Positions 14,263 through 26,718 of a DNA stretch of 64,000 nucleotides are shown here, piece by piece. Every line of letters starts with the position of its first letter. The stretch's first letter is position 1. The notes under the pieces are model-generated. The model saw only the letters and a program-made list of their open reading frames with translations. It made no database searches and was not told where the DNA came from. The position numbers and the translations under genes are program-made. Origin of the DNA: Anagrus nilaparvatae (lineage: Eukaryota > Arthropoda > Insecta > Hymenoptera > Mymaridae); contig JAKSXM010000007.1 of NCBI GenBank assembly GCA_022575985.1, positions 19,966,501 to 20,030,500 of the forward strand. The letters are read 5' to 3'.

Positions 14263-17200
14263 AATTTTGTATGGTTTCCGTCTTCTTTCCAAAATGTTTA
14301 ATAGATACTGTAAAGTCAAGAGGCCAGTAATGTTAAATGTACCTAAAATTATTGAATGGATGAAAACGGATCCATCTTAGTAGAATCCACCAAAAACGAT
14401 TTTCTAATGGTCAGTTTTGAGTAATTACTGAACATTTGCAACAACAAAAAATAAATTCTTGAAGAATATTGTGAATTGAGACCATTTTGGTACCTATTAG
14501 GTTTGAGGTCAGAGATCAAGACATTACGTGGCATTTTTGGGGGCTACGCTTAGATAGACAATCAACGTGTTGTTGATCACGATTATAAAAGCAAATTTTT
14601 ACTTATTCATAAGAAACAAAGAATAAAGAAAAAATTTTTGATTTGAAAATACTTAAATAAGTTCATTTTTAAATCTGTCTTTAGAAGTAAACTTGAAATA
14701 AACTTGTTTCATAATTTTTTTAAAATCCTGTTTAAAGAAAAACTAAAAATTTTCTCAACATAAGTTTTTATTCGTTCTATAAGAATATTTGACTTTGCTG
14801 AATAATATAAAATAAAATATCTTATTATTTCACATACAATGTACCATATTTTTATGTATACAATATACTTTATCAAGAGAATTCTATTATTTTTTATCTT
14901 TTCATATATTTTTAAAGTAGCTTACAAAAAAAAGAAAAAAGAACGAAACAAAATTTTTTATTACTCTTTTTCATACATATTTTAATAAACAATTATATTA
15001 AAAAAGAAAAATTTATTATGAATAAATTCAAAATAATAAACTTAATCGATATTATAAAGATAATAATAAGAGTAATAAAAAAGTTTTAAAATATTATCAT
15101 TTTGTAAAAAAAAAATTCAGCAAAAAAAATTGTAATTTCTTGCCAATAAAAGTATAATTGAGAGTAAACAATTTTTTTTTATTTTTCAATAAATTAATAT
15201 TTATGTATTTAAAATAATGAAAATAATTATAACAGAAATACTTACAGTTCGAGAAACCTTGAAAATGTTAAAAAATTTTTTTTTGGCATAACCTTTGTTA
15301 AACCTTGAAATTATATATTTTTTAAAAATATGTATTTATCTGAAAACTTTTATTGAAAAATGATTATATTTTTTTGTTTTTTTTTGAATAATAAGAAATG
15401 TTTCTTGTTTTTATCTAATTTTTCAATAAAAAATAAAATTTATACATGGAGCACTCTGAAATGAAATATTTTTGATGTATGAATAAACTGTCTGAAATAT
15501 TTTAATGGATTTAGGTTACTTTCAAAAAAAATATATCTGAAACGATATTATTTTGCTTTATTTGACTTTAATCTTATTATTTTTGACGTTTATTTATTTA
15601 ATTTGAAATTCAGTCATTTCTTATTACGTGTGAAAGTTAAATTTTTGAAAATTTATAAATAAAATTCAGTGTAGCTTCGGTCCTTGATAATTAAGAAATA
15701 GATTGATTTTCAATTTTGAATTGTACAAATGAAAAATCAAATTAAATAGCACAATGAGGAAAATCATAGTCAACTTGAGTTGAATTTCTATTATTGCTTG
15801 CAGAAAAGAGATAAACATTGTAATACAGAAATTAAATTGTGAAATGAAATTATTTATAACAAAAGTACTTACTTTATGTATATTTAAAATTACTTCTTTT
15901 TCTTTGAGAATTGAAAATAAATTTTTTATGTATATAGAAAAACTTTTTCTATATTTCGAAAAAAATCTGAAATTTTAAAATTTTCAGTAATTTCGCTTAG
16001 AATTTGATTTAAATTATCTAGTACTGAGATTGATCCAAAACTGAAATAAACCTAATCCAGAAACAATTTTCTAAAATCATAAAATATTATTGCTTTTAAA
16101 ATAATTATTAAGTAAATGCTGCTCATAAAAAAAATTACACGAAATCGGTTGGCATTTAAAACTGTTAAATATATTTATGAATTTTCTTTTAAGTTAACGT
16201 TTTTGAAAAAAGATTGAAATTTTACCTTATATTTAAAAATTTTCCTTACCTGTTAATTATTTAAATTTTATAAGATCTTATAGGCAATAATATTATTAGT
16301 GTATAAAAATGTATAAAAATTGCATCATCAGCTTTGGGTCCTTAATTATTTTTTTGCACTGTTAAGTTTTAAATGACTGCAAATACAAATTAAAATTTTT
16401 AAATAACTGTTAAGTTATATGAGTTTTCAATATAAGTAAACTTTTTCTCGAAAGAGAAATGAATTTCGTATTCTATATAAAAGGCTAAATTTATATAAAA
16501 ATCAAAATCTACATAAAATAAATTAATAATATCAGTACTTTATTAGTACAGTTTATAATTATTGCAAGTAAGGATTGATTTCTAGTTCTTTTAATTAGCA
16601 GATACAAATTTATTTTAATACCTTTTTTTTAATTTTTTTTATTAATGAAAGAAAAACTACATGGTTTGGGAATTAGCCCATATAATTAATGGTATCACTT
16701 ATAAATATAAGAGTTAACTCCTGCTGCCATCAATATATTTCAAAACTCAATTTTTTTTTTTTAGTTCTGCGGATAAAAATATGTTTATTATATGTTTTAA
16801 GACCTGCAAAAGTATATATATATAAGTAATCTGGGGTCTGTTTTGACCTAAAAGTTGCAGAGTAATTGTTATTAACAAATTATTGAAAAATTAGCCCAAA
16901 ATTAAGCAAAATCGAGTTGTAAAAGCCAACATGCTTCAAAGATTTTTGTGTTAAACAAAACTCTCGGATGTATTTTAGTTAAAGTACATAATGCATAAAT
17001 TTGCTAATACCTAATAATTTACATTAACAGTTAAAATAATTTGTAAATGTTAATTACTTTTTTGGATCAAAACAAAGTGCGACACTAAGTTTATATTTTT
17101 TTGTGCCCTGGATGCGAATTTAAAACTTAATTTTACGAAAAATGAAGTGGGTAAATGTTCATTTAATTATTAATAATATACTGTATATTTTTATATATTT

Positions 17201-17839
17201 TTTGTCTTCCTGGACGTAAAACCTGGCTTGGAATTTTTTGCATTCGTTTTAGGTCTAAGCAGGTAAAAAATTTTATAAACATGGGCGAAAAACTTTAGAC
17301 ACTAGCGTTAATTTTTTAAGAGGCGATGAGCACTCTTAATTTACATTCAAGGTATAAAAAAATATTTGGAACTTATAGTCGCTTCTTAGTTTTCATCCAA
17401 AAAAGCTCGCAAAAAAGTAATTAAAATTTATAAATTGTTTAAACAATTAATCTAAAGTATTAGGTATTAAAATTATGTACTGTAAGTATGATAACTTGCA
17501 CTCTAATATCTACAGCCAAACCAAAAATGTCTTGCAAAAAAAATTAAATCTATAACTAAACGCATATAAAAGTTTTTTTCTGGAAAATTTTCAGATTTTC
17601 ATAGGATTAAAAAAAAAACCATAATAACAAAAAGTCTTTAATTTTAATAAGAATTTTATTGTTTTACGTACATATATTTAGTAGATTTATTTTTATTACA
17701 TAAATTTATTATTTTATTTCCATTTTATTTTTTAAATAATACTATAAAATAAAATAATGTTATAATATTTTTTTTATATGAAAAATAATTAAAATATTAT
17801 TTTTTTATTGCAGGTAATATATATTTTATTATTATAAAA
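14263..17839. other. AT-rich intergenic DNA
   Basis: A 61-codon minus-strand open frame at 14349-14534 lies in slightly less AT-rich sequence but has no recognisable domain and no splice context that I could support. The rest is low-complexity A/T DNA. Confidence 0.4.
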
Positions 17840-17938
17840 ATGTCTAAAAATAGTAAAATTTATGTAACATTATTTTTAATATTTATTATATTCATATTAT
17901 TACTACTTTTTGAAGGATGTAATTTGATATATATTAAA
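17840..17938 (+). CDS. Possible micropeptide or first exon with signal-peptide-like sequence
   Basis: An ATG at 17840 opens a 32-codon frame starting MSKNSKIYVTLFLIFIIF, strongly hydrophobic after a short polar start, and closing with TAA at 17936-17938. A GT at 17919-17920 (GGAT|GTAATT) would make this a 79-base first exon ending in phase 1, like the first exon of the gene at 53814-55772, which also starts MSK. A strong acceptor-like tract (T-run, TTGCAG) lies just upstream at about 17800-17813. No convincing second exon was found, so chance in A/T-rich DNA is a serious alternative. Confidence 0.2.
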
Positions 17939-18323
17939 TAAATTAAATTCAAGTATTTTTTTATAAACCTGTTGTTTTTATTTTAATGAAAATATTTACG
18001 TAATTCTGAAATAAGAATATTAATAATTAATTAATTAATTAATTAATGCGGAAATGAATAGTTAATACGAAAAATAATTTTATAAAAGCTAATTTTTAAG
18101 TTATGTATAAAAGTTTTTTTTATTCTGTGAGGTTACAGTGCTTGAAGATATATATGAGTAAAATGCTTGAATATCTAAACAAATGTTTTGTATATTCATG
18201 TAAACATTAAAATTTAACTTCGTAATACTCTATTATTGCCTCAAATAAATTTTCATTAATAGGATGAACATCCAAAATTGGAATGATAAACGATATCGAT
18301 TTTTTTTTAAATAACAGTTTTAC
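17939..18323. other. AT-rich spacer
   Basis: Contains a short (ATTA)n run near 18026-18048. Nothing else is supported. Confidence 0.4.
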
Positions 18324-18650
18324 GGAGATCTGCAATCATCGACATTTTGTATAGAGAATCTATATAGTGAAATTGGGCTAATCGGTTTCTGATTTTTTGA
18401 AGCCAAATACGAGTACAAAAAATTTTCTTCTAGCGAAAAATTGGTTTGTTATTCCTCTACACCGTTGTCGTCTCCGATTATTGATATTTGTTAAATTTTT
18501 TTAATTAAATAATAATTCAAATTAAGTTCGAATTAAAAAAAAAATTTTCTGCAATAGAAAATTTTTGCTTTTTGGCTTTAAGAAATCAGGAACCGATTAG
18601 CCTAATTCCACTAGATTTTCTTTAGAAAATGTTGATGATAAGAGAGCTCC
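18324..18650. repeat. Fold-back element, ~330 bp
   Basis: Left arm runs GGAGATCT...CATCGACATTTT...GGGCTAATCGGTTTCTGATTT...AAGCCAAA. The right arm is its near-complement ending in GAGAGCTCC. Arms are about 100-110 bases and diverged by scattered changes, around an A/T-rich loop. There is no open frame. MITE-like, class unknown. Confidence 0.7.
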
Positions 18651-18715
18651 ATGATATTTTTAAAAAATTTTATAAAATTGCCTAATTTTAGTAAAAGGGG
18701 CCAAAAATTTAATTT

Positions 18716-19377
18716 TAACATGGAACATTTTTATAGGGAGGGGTACCCTAGGAATCCGAAACAAGGGAGGGGGTGGGGGGTCAAATGGAATTTAGAATGA
18801 TTTTCATTTAGAGACTTGGAATAATTCAGCTTTAGGGATGTATAATAATTCAAGTTTTGGGACTTAGAACAACCAGGGTTTATGGGCTTGTGATATAGGC
18901 ATGTTTATAGAAAGGGGGTACCTCAGAACTTGAAAATTAAGAGGATGGGTCAAATTTGTCCAGTTTAAGGGGGGGGGGGGTTAAATGAGATTTAGAATAA
19001 TTTTAATTTAGGGGTTTTGAAAAATCTGGGCTTAGGAACTTAGAATAATACAGGTTTAAGGACTTAGAATAATATCGACTTAGGGACTTAGAATAATTCA
19101 GGTTTAGGCACTTGGAATAAATGTGATTTAGGGATTTGGAATAGTTCGGGTTTAGGGACTTGGAATAATTTTAATTTAGGGACCTAGAATAATACGCGTT
19201 TAGGAAGACAGAATAGTTCAGGTTTAGAGTCTTAACATCTAGTAAGGTAATAATTACAAATTATAAAATTAGAAAATTGTATTGCAAAGTTGCGTAACAT
19301 TTGCATTATACTTAGCCCTCAGCTGGAAGTAAACATGTTCCATGTATTTAGGTTGTGTTCACACAAACCGATTATAA
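18716..19377 (+). mobile_element. G-run element family, copy 2 (longest)
   Basis: Starts TAACATGGAACATTTTTATA and ends AAACATGTTCCATG followed by TATTTAGG and a GGTTGTGT/ACACAAACC hairpin. The interior has a 12-G run (18969-18980) and many tandem copies of a ~26-base unit, GGGACTTAGAATAATTCAGG with variants. Short terminal inverted words are CATGGAACATGTTTA and TAAACATGTTCCATG. No coding capacity. Confidence 0.7.
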
Positions 19378-22300
19378 TTTTTTTTTTAAATCGTTTTTTG
19401 ACTTTAAAAGTAACCACGTTTTTAGTTTAAAAAATTATATTTTTTAGGGGTAGTTTAAATTAAGGGGTGGTGTTTACCCTTTAAGAGTAAAAGCTAAAAA
19501 TTGAAGACTTATTTTTAGAAAAACTTTTGGGAAAAAGTATAACAGGACCAATTCGAAGACAATACCATAAGTTTGAAACGCATTTCATTTAAATTAACTC
19601 ATATATAATTTCAAGCACATTAGGTAAATAAAAGCTCAAAATTCGAAGCAAAAAAATTTATAATGTGTGCTCAAACATGAAAAAATATTTTCATTATATA
19701 TAAAATTTTTATTATGTATTTCATATATTTAAAATTCTTCATATATATAAAATCAGGAATTCAAGCATATAAAATAGATTTTATATATATAGGTATATAT
19801 AATATACTTTCCATTCTTAATAAAAACATCCCTCATAATATAAGCTGAGTGTCACTTAATCCACATCAAAGGTGAACTCTAAAAGTAATGTATACTATGT
19901 ATGTTAGTATGCTTAATACATGTATAATAAATTTTGTAAAACCTCGAATTAAATTACTTTGACTCACGCACATTCTCTAATATGGACATTGCATGGGATA
20001 TATAATTTATCGTATACATGCATGAGCATATTATTCACCGATAAAGACAAATTTTCAGCTAATACTCTACAGCCACACACCTTCTTTTATTTTATTTTTT
20101 TGAAGGATACAAGTTAATAGTTATATATGTATTAGATTCTTGCTCGTTTTCTGAATTTTCGCGTGAAAATTACCCTTAAATGGATTACTATAATAATATT
20201 ATTACCGAGCATATACCCTTTGACCTACATTTAATAAAATGACCTAAAAGCAATAGGTATATATAGTAGATTTTATTACATTATATGCGCGCGCTATTAT
20301 ATATATATATCATTTTCATTGTTTTTTTTTTTCTTTTCTTTTTTAAATCTTTTAATATACTTAATAAAATTTATTTCTATTTTAATTATTATTATTATTG
20401 TAGTTGTAAATATATCAATAATATGGTTAAAAAGAAAAAATTTTCTAATTATATTTATAAAATTTAACTTTATATATATGCTGTGTAATAAAAAGTTATA
20501 CTTATAGTTTCCTTTAACAATTTTAGATAAATATCTAAAAGTAAGAAAAGGGAGGTTTTTTTTTCTAGGATATTATGTAAACAGAAATTTTATACTGTAC
20601 TGGTTTAAATTTCAATGGAGTATATTTTCAAAAAATTAATTATAATGTGGGTATATCTAATTTTATTGAATTGTGTTTAATTGTTGGATATTACATGCAA
20701 GAAAAAATGGTTATTTTTGTAAAATTGAATTTTTTATGTGTCCTAGTCTGGTAGTTATTTTTACAAAAAGATAGGATTTTCAGTTATTGGATGGAATTAG
20801 GTACTATTTACTGAAAAAATAAGCACCTCAAAATGCAGTATAGTTCATTTAATCACTCCTAAGCATTACCAACAAATACATGTGGTTTGCTGACTTAGCA
20901 GTGATGAGCTATAAATTTGGAAATTTTATTTTTTTGGTCATTAAAAGCTATATTTCATTTGGTAATTGAAAATTCAAGCAACTTTTTGAAATAATTGCCA
21001 GGGGAAATATAAACTATAAAGTTGCTCTCTTTTTGAAGGAACTGGAATTCAAATAGTATATAAGCTTTGCGTGGATACCTGTTTAAGGTTTAAGCTTTAA
21101 GTAATCCAAGTACAATTTTTGCTGAGAAACCTAACTGATTTTAAATATTTTTGTAATTAAATCATGTAAATTAAGAATTTTGCATAATAATTATACATTT
21201 ACATTAGTTACATAAATAATTCAGCTTGTAAACAATAATCTGTTAAATAGTATTAATTATGCAAAAATTAAGCTAGCTTCAAAATTTAATATAGTTTAAT
21301 CCAATTTTATTGGTTTTAAAATTATTTTCTTTCAATAAAATTTTCATGAAATACTCCATATAGTATTTAATTATAAAATATTTATATGTTTACATTATAT
21401 TTCAATTTTATAATTACATAAAAGGAAGAAAATATTAAAAAAAATAAAAAAAATAAAAAAATAGTAAAGTAGTCTAAGTATATAAGTACATTATATAGTT
21501 ATATAAGAAATAAAAACATTATAATGCATATTTATGATAAAGATCATACAGAGGCGCGCATACGCATGCATCCGTACAGTAGCGATGCAGCACAATTATG
21601 CGGTATAAGTATGATGCGACAGAACAGACTTGTGCGCGCGCTCCGAATTTTCACTATGTATTTTTATATGTATATATTAGCCTGGATTCTATTTTTCAAA
21701 AGTTTTTTATTTTCGATTATTAGATAATAAACAAAAAATAACATTTTTTCAAGATAATAATTTTGAAAATTCGCTTTTTTGCTTATTTTTGTTTTTTTTT
21801 CTGCAAAATAACGTGAGTTGAAGCTATCTCGAAAAGCAATTTTAATTTACTATTAATTCTCACTCTAATAATATAGATGAAACATATTTAAAAAAAAATA
21901 AGATTTTCCAAATTTTGGCTCACTATAAAGTAATTGTTCGTAGGTGTCTAATTTTTAGTCCTATAGAATAAAATAATATATCTAGATTATTTTTTACTAA
22001 GAGACACTAATTAATTAAAAACGGTTAAAAGTAAACTAAAATTTAGGAATTTTATTTTTTTAGAAATTTTAATAATTAACTTTATCAATAATTATTAATA
22101 AAAAACTAAACAACTTTTTAAGATAAGGGCCAAGCTAATATATATTTTAAAAATATATATTGGGAGATCTAGCTAATTTTACCTTGATAAATTCTGTTTG
22201 TTATTTTTGTCTAAAGCTTTTTAGGTGTTATTAAAAAAGTCCATACAATCTCGCCAATTTTTTTTAATTTTCTTATCATTTCTTCTTATTTTAAACATGC

Positions 22301-22467
22301 AGCTTCAAAAAAACAATTTTCTTGTTGCGTCAATGAATTTATCTTTGTTAAATATCAAAATTATGAAATATTAGATTAAATAATGGATAAAATGTTCCCT
22401 CCACTACCTTGTTTGAAAATATCTACACTAGAACATATGGGTAATTAAAATGTACCTAAATTTAGTT
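19378..22467. other. AT-rich intergenic DNA with a GC-rich patch
   Basis: Short T-rich open frames near 20285-20507 are low-complexity. A patch at 21530-21660 is rich in alternating GCGC/ATGCAT words and carries a 67-codon open frame (21524-21727) without protein-like features. No gene is called. Confidence 0.4.
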
Positions 22468-22471
22468 TTAA

Positions 22472-23040
22472 CCCTCTTAATACACACATCCCGCGAATAC
22501 CGTAATATACACACTAGGTCATTATGACCCCAGTTGGTTTTTGGCCAGGAAGACAAACTTAGACCCATTCTAAGGGTATTAAACTAATTAGTTGTATATT
22601 TAGATACCCAATTTACAATACTTCACAGGTATTTAGTGAAAAATTTAATTTTCAGTATGCAAAAAATATAAAAAACCAAAAAATTCGAAAAATGGACATT
22701 TTTATAAAAAGTGGTATAATTTTTTTATTTTTTGATATTAAAAAAAAAAACCAAGTGCGTTTTGATCGTTAAGAGTACACCTTTCCTTTAAGCAAGTTAG
22801 TTTTTTGATATGCTTCAAAAAGTATATTTATTTTAGACCCCAAAAAATTTTAATATCAACTTCCGACGGTTGTCGAAACTAGACTAAGGCTCCAACGAGT
22901 ATCCCCATCACCTGAACTATTAAAGGAAACCTTCTTCTAGACATACATGACATTTAGGACCCATCTGGTTAAAATTCATTACAGTTATACCTGGCAGAAA
23001 AACGATTGGGGTCATTTTGTCCATGGGTGTATTTAGAGGG
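22472..23040. mobile_element. piggyBac-type MITE flanked by TTAA
   Basis: The element starts CCCTCTTAATACACACAT and ends with the complement of CCCTCTAAATACACCCAT, and is flanked on both sides by TTAA (22468-22471 and 23041-23044). TTAA duplication and termini beginning CCC are the hallmarks of piggyBac-like DNA transposons. TGACCCC lies subterminally near both ends (GGTCATTATGACCCC on the left, GGGGTCATTTTG on the right). At 569 bp with no open frame it is non-autonomous and would need a transposase supplied elsewhere. Confidence 0.85.
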
Positions 23041-23234
23041 TTAAAATTTTTAACTGTATTTTTTTTATTTTTCTATGATATGAGGAACCAATAAAATATT
23101 CTAATTGCCAAAAGAGCTAACAAAAGTATTACAAATATTTATAGACAATATTATAAGTTTTACAAATACGGAAAGACATTAGTCAATTTTTGACCCCCCC
23201 TCCTAATATAGAAATTAAGGTTGAATCAGGTGGA

Positions 23235-23888
23235 TAGAAATAGCATTTTTTGGATAAAAATTTCTGGAGATCGAAACTTCTGGAATGTTTAATATTTTTA
23301 GCCATTGATCATGTTATGTTTCCCTAAAAATTAAAAAAATAAATTTGAAAATTTATTGACTATATTTATTGACGGAGATATTAGCGCTTGAAATTTCATT
23401 AATTTTTAAGTTACTTAATTAATCAAGACTTTTTTATAAATAATATGATTTTCAAAATCTTTGAATATAATATTTAAGACATTATTTGGCATCGATTCAC
23501 TAAAAAAAATTTTCATTTTCTACGTTTCACCGTGAATAAATTGATTTTTAGAAAAATTTAGGTTAGGCCAAAAATCAAAAAACTTGAAATATATTTCACA
23601 TTATTGTTAAAAATTGAGATTTTTTTTAGTGAATCGATGCTAAATAATGTCCTAAATATTATATTCAAAGATTTTTAAAATTAGATTACTTATAAAAAAG
23701 TCTTGATTAATTAAGTACCTCATAAATTAATGAAATTTCAAGCGCTAATATCTCCGTCTGTAGTCAATAAATTTTCAAATTTTTTTTTTTAATTTTAAGG
23801 GACACATAACATGATCAATGGCTAAAAATATTAAATCTTCCGGAAGTTTCGATCTCCAGAAATTTTTACTCAAAAAATGCTATTTCTA
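23235..23888. repeat. Fold-back element, ~650 bp
   Basis: Left arm 23235 to about 23520 (TAGAAATAGCATTTTTTGG...) is nearly complementary to the right arm, about 23612-23888 (...AAAAAATGCTATTTCTA). Shared blocks include CTGGAGATCGAAACTTC, AGCCATTGATCATGTTATG, GATATTAGCGCTTGAAATTT and GCATCGATTCACTAAAAAA. The loop is about 90 bases. No coding capacity. It lies 190 bp beyond the piggyBac-type MITE. Confidence 0.85.
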
Positions 23889-24026
23889 AATTAGAATTTG
23901 ATGTCAAAAATTACATTCAACATGTTCTAAGGGGTGAATTTGCCCTATTTTTTACCCAAAATTCATATTAACTATTATGATTCTTTTTTTTTTGAAAATC
24001 AAAGTAGCACGAAGTAACTTGTTACG

Positions 24027-24835
24027 TTTTTTGGAGTGTTTATCTTAAATATGATGTGAAAAATGCTATTCAAGGTGTTGCAGTCTCAATAAACATCCTT
24101 ATTTTCACCCCCTAAATACTCATTTTTCGAAAATAACAATTTTTTCTGTTTTAAAAGGGTCCAGTTGTTTTTTTTTTTGGGTGCTGATCTTAAATTAATA
24201 TGATCTCAAAGGGCATTGCAGTGTAAATAACCACCCTTATTTTGATACCTTGGATCTCTCAGAAACTAATTTTTTGAAAAGAACGTTTTTTTCTGTTATA
24301 AAAGGGTCTAGTAGGTTTTTTGATCTCAAATATGAAGTCAAAGATGCTATAAGGGGTGTTTAAGTCTTAATAAACATCCTCATATTTACCATTTTTATCC
24401 TTACATACTCCTTTGCCGAAAAAAACATTTGTTTCTATTTAAAAGCATTTAGGACGGTGAACTCAGCCAGATCTGGTGTTTAAGAAATTAGTATACAATA
24501 ACAAAACCATACCCTAATTTACACACCTACATAATTTAAGGAAATGGTCTATAAAAATTACACCGAAAAAACTTAAGAAAGTAATCTATGATAAAAAAGT
24601 GACGCGTCAAGCCTTACACTCGCAAAACTTAAGGAAGTAATCAAAAATGAAAAAACGACACGTCAAGCATTACAAGGAATTTATATATAATAAAAATGCA
24701 CCGCAAAACCTACTTGACCCTTTTAAAACAGAAAAAAACGTTTATTTCAAAAATTGAGTTCATGAGGGGTGAAAAGGGTTAAAATAAGGGTGGTTATTAA
24801 GACGAAAATACCTTGAATAGCATTTTTGGCGTTAT
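24027..24835. repeat. Tandem ~140-150-bp repeat (3 copies) with an inverted fourth copy
   Basis: Three direct units run from about 24027 to 24455. Each carries a GATCTTAAATATGA-like word, AGATGCTAT..GGTGTT, TAATAAACATCCTTATTTT, and TTTCTGTTTTAAAAGGGTC. An inverted unit lies at about 24700-24835 (GACCCTTTTAAAACAGAAAA onward). Between them a shorter ~80-bp repeat with AAGGAAGTAATC and ACACGTCAAGCATTACA occurs about twice. The whole block can fold back on itself. No coding capacity. Confidence 0.65.
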
Positions 24836-25160
24836 TTAACCATACAACGTATCATTAAAAAGTAAAAAAAAAAACATTTTTTTACTTAATTGGTATATTG
24901 GGAGGGAAAAGCGTGTTCCCACTCTGTTCTAAAACGGAATAAAAGTAATTCAGGTAGGGGATTGAATTGTAAAGGCGTTTTTTAAGACATTTTTCTTTAT
25001 TTAATTTCCCAGCCCCTTTATTAGTTATCAGTTTACAATTTTTTTTATGCATTTATTAGGCATTTATATACATAAAAAAAAAATTTTGTTTAATTTTTAT
25101 AATTAGTTATATTTATAGAGGGCGCCAAAGTGCAAGTGCAGAAAATCTATTCGGTCCATG

Positions 25161-25966
25161 GCCAGGAGTTAATCTCCGGATGGGCTGGGCCGATTTTCAA
25201 AAACTTAAGTGCGTTATCTTTATTAAAGTATATTACAGGGCAATTTACCTAAAATATAAAAAAAAAACCAAAAAATAAAAAAATGGGCAAGCTGGAAAAA
25301 AAATTTTTAAAAATGAACGTTTTTTTGCCCTATTACGCTTGGTAAAGGCATATTTAAATTATTAACATGGAACATGTTTATAGGGAGGGGGTACTTCAGA
25401 ACTTGAAAATTAAGGGGGGGGGGTCAAATTTGTCCTATTTAAGGGGGGGTCAAATTTGTCCTTTTTAAGGGGGGGGGGTCAAATTTGTCCTATTTAAGGG
25501 GGGGGTCAAATAAGACTTAGAATAATTAGGGAAGTATATATAAATAAATAAAATACTTTTAAAGGACTTTGAAAAATCTGGGCTTAAGGACTTAGGATAA
25601 TACAGGTTTATGGACTTAGAATAATATCGATTTAGGGACTTGGAATAATTCAGGTTCAGGGACTTATAATAATCCAGGTTTAGGGAATCAAAATAGTTTG
25701 GGTTTAGAATCTTAACAACTAGTAAGGTGATAATTACAAATTACAACAATAGAAAATTGTATTGTAATGTTGAGTAACATTTGTATTATATCTAGTCCTC
25801 ATTTGGAAGTAAACATGTTCCATGCATTTAGGTTGTGTTTACACAAACCGGTTATAAGATTTTTTTTTTAATTTTATGGTAAATTGCCCTGTAATATACT
25901 TTAATAAAGATAACGCACTTAAGTATTTAAAAATCGGCCCAGCCAATCCGGAGATTAACTCCTGGC
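25161..25966. repeat. Inverted repeat (~97-bp arms) surrounding an inserted G-run element
   Basis: The left arm GCCAGGAGTTAATCTCCGGA...GGGCAATTTACC (25161 to about 25256) is matched in inverse orientation by about 25869-25966. Between the arms lies G-run element copy 3. The fold-back probably existed first and was opened by the later insertion. The 87-codon minus-strand open frame at 25839-26102 is this repeat read as protein, not a gene. Confidence 0.75.
25363..25858 (+). mobile_element. G-run element family, copy 3
   Basis: Starts TAACATGGAACATGTTTATA and ends TAAACATGTTCCATGCATTT with a GGTTGTGT/ACACAAACC hairpin, then CGGTTATAAG. It holds three or four tandem units of a G-run followed by TCAAATTTGTCCT, then GGACTTAGAATAAT units. 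It is very close to copy 4 at 62506-62992, so both are probably recent. Confidence 0.75.
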
Positions 25967-26082
25967 CAGTTGAAAAAACGTAGTTTCGAGATAATCGCGT
26001 TTGAAAATTTTTTTTTGTATTCTTTCTTAAGTATTTCGCACGTTTAGAGTCGTATAATATCGTTATAAAGCAGAATTTGGCC

Positions 26083-26476
26083 AGGCACCATTCACTGGTC
26101 ATAATTGTTTTTGTCCATCCGAGGCAGTTTTCCGAATCCCGAAAATTAAGTATACAAAATTTCTAATGCAGAATAATAAAAACTAGAAGGGTTGTAAGGC
26201 AGATAAATCAAAATTCCTAAAAATCAGTGCATATTTGATAAAATATCAGAAGATATTATTTGTAAAAAGCAAAAAATTACCATGAAATAAAGGTTTCATA
26301 AAAAGAATTTCGGAATTTATCCTATTCTTTATTTTGATGCATTCTGATTTTACGAATTTGGAAATGAATTTTTCTAAGAAAATCATTTATGGGTCTGTTT
26401 TCGAAAAATCTAGATTTCAAGGATCTGAGAAATGACCCGGATAGACAACGACAGTTATGACCATTGAATGGTGGCC
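26083..26476. mobile_element. hAT/P-like MITE with 8-bp target duplication, copy 1
   Basis: A 394-bp non-coding element with long terminal inverted repeats: left CACCATTCACTGGTC...GGCAGTTTTCCGAA, right the near-complement ending CCATTGAATGGTGG. The 8 bases ATTTGGCC occur directly on both sides (26075-26082 and 26477-26484). A second copy with a different 8-bp duplication lies at 34474-34874. An 8-bp duplication is typical of the hAT and P superfamilies; the class is inferred from that alone. It sits about 240 bp downstream of the end of the IR pseudogene. Confidence 0.75.
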
Positions 26477-26718
26477 ATTTGGCCTAAATATTTTAGGAGG
26501 GAATTTTTCAACGTATAAAGAGTTAAAAAAAAAATTAAAAAAAATTTTGAGTTTTTGAAAAATCCAATTCGATCCCCTACCTTAAAAAATTTAATTTATT
26601 TATTTGAAAAATTTTGTTTTTAAATTATATTATGTTTAAACCACAAATATTTTATGAATTTTCATTTTCTTTATGGTTTTTATTTTCATCTTCATTTTTA
26701 TGAATTTGAATAGTTTTT

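Noticed and set aside
20285..20507. Overlapping open frames rich in F, I and Y
   Set aside because: Low-complexity T/A-rich translation with no conserved features; expected by chance.
21524..21727. 67-codon frame in a GC-rich patch
   Set aside because: Alternating GCGC/ATGCAT wording accounts for it, and the second half is A/T-rich hydrophobic sequence without splice context.
25839..26102. 87-codon minus-strand open frame
   Set aside because: It lies across an inverted-repeat arm whose partner at 25161 gives a similar peptide in the opposite direction; it is repeat DNA that happens to be open.
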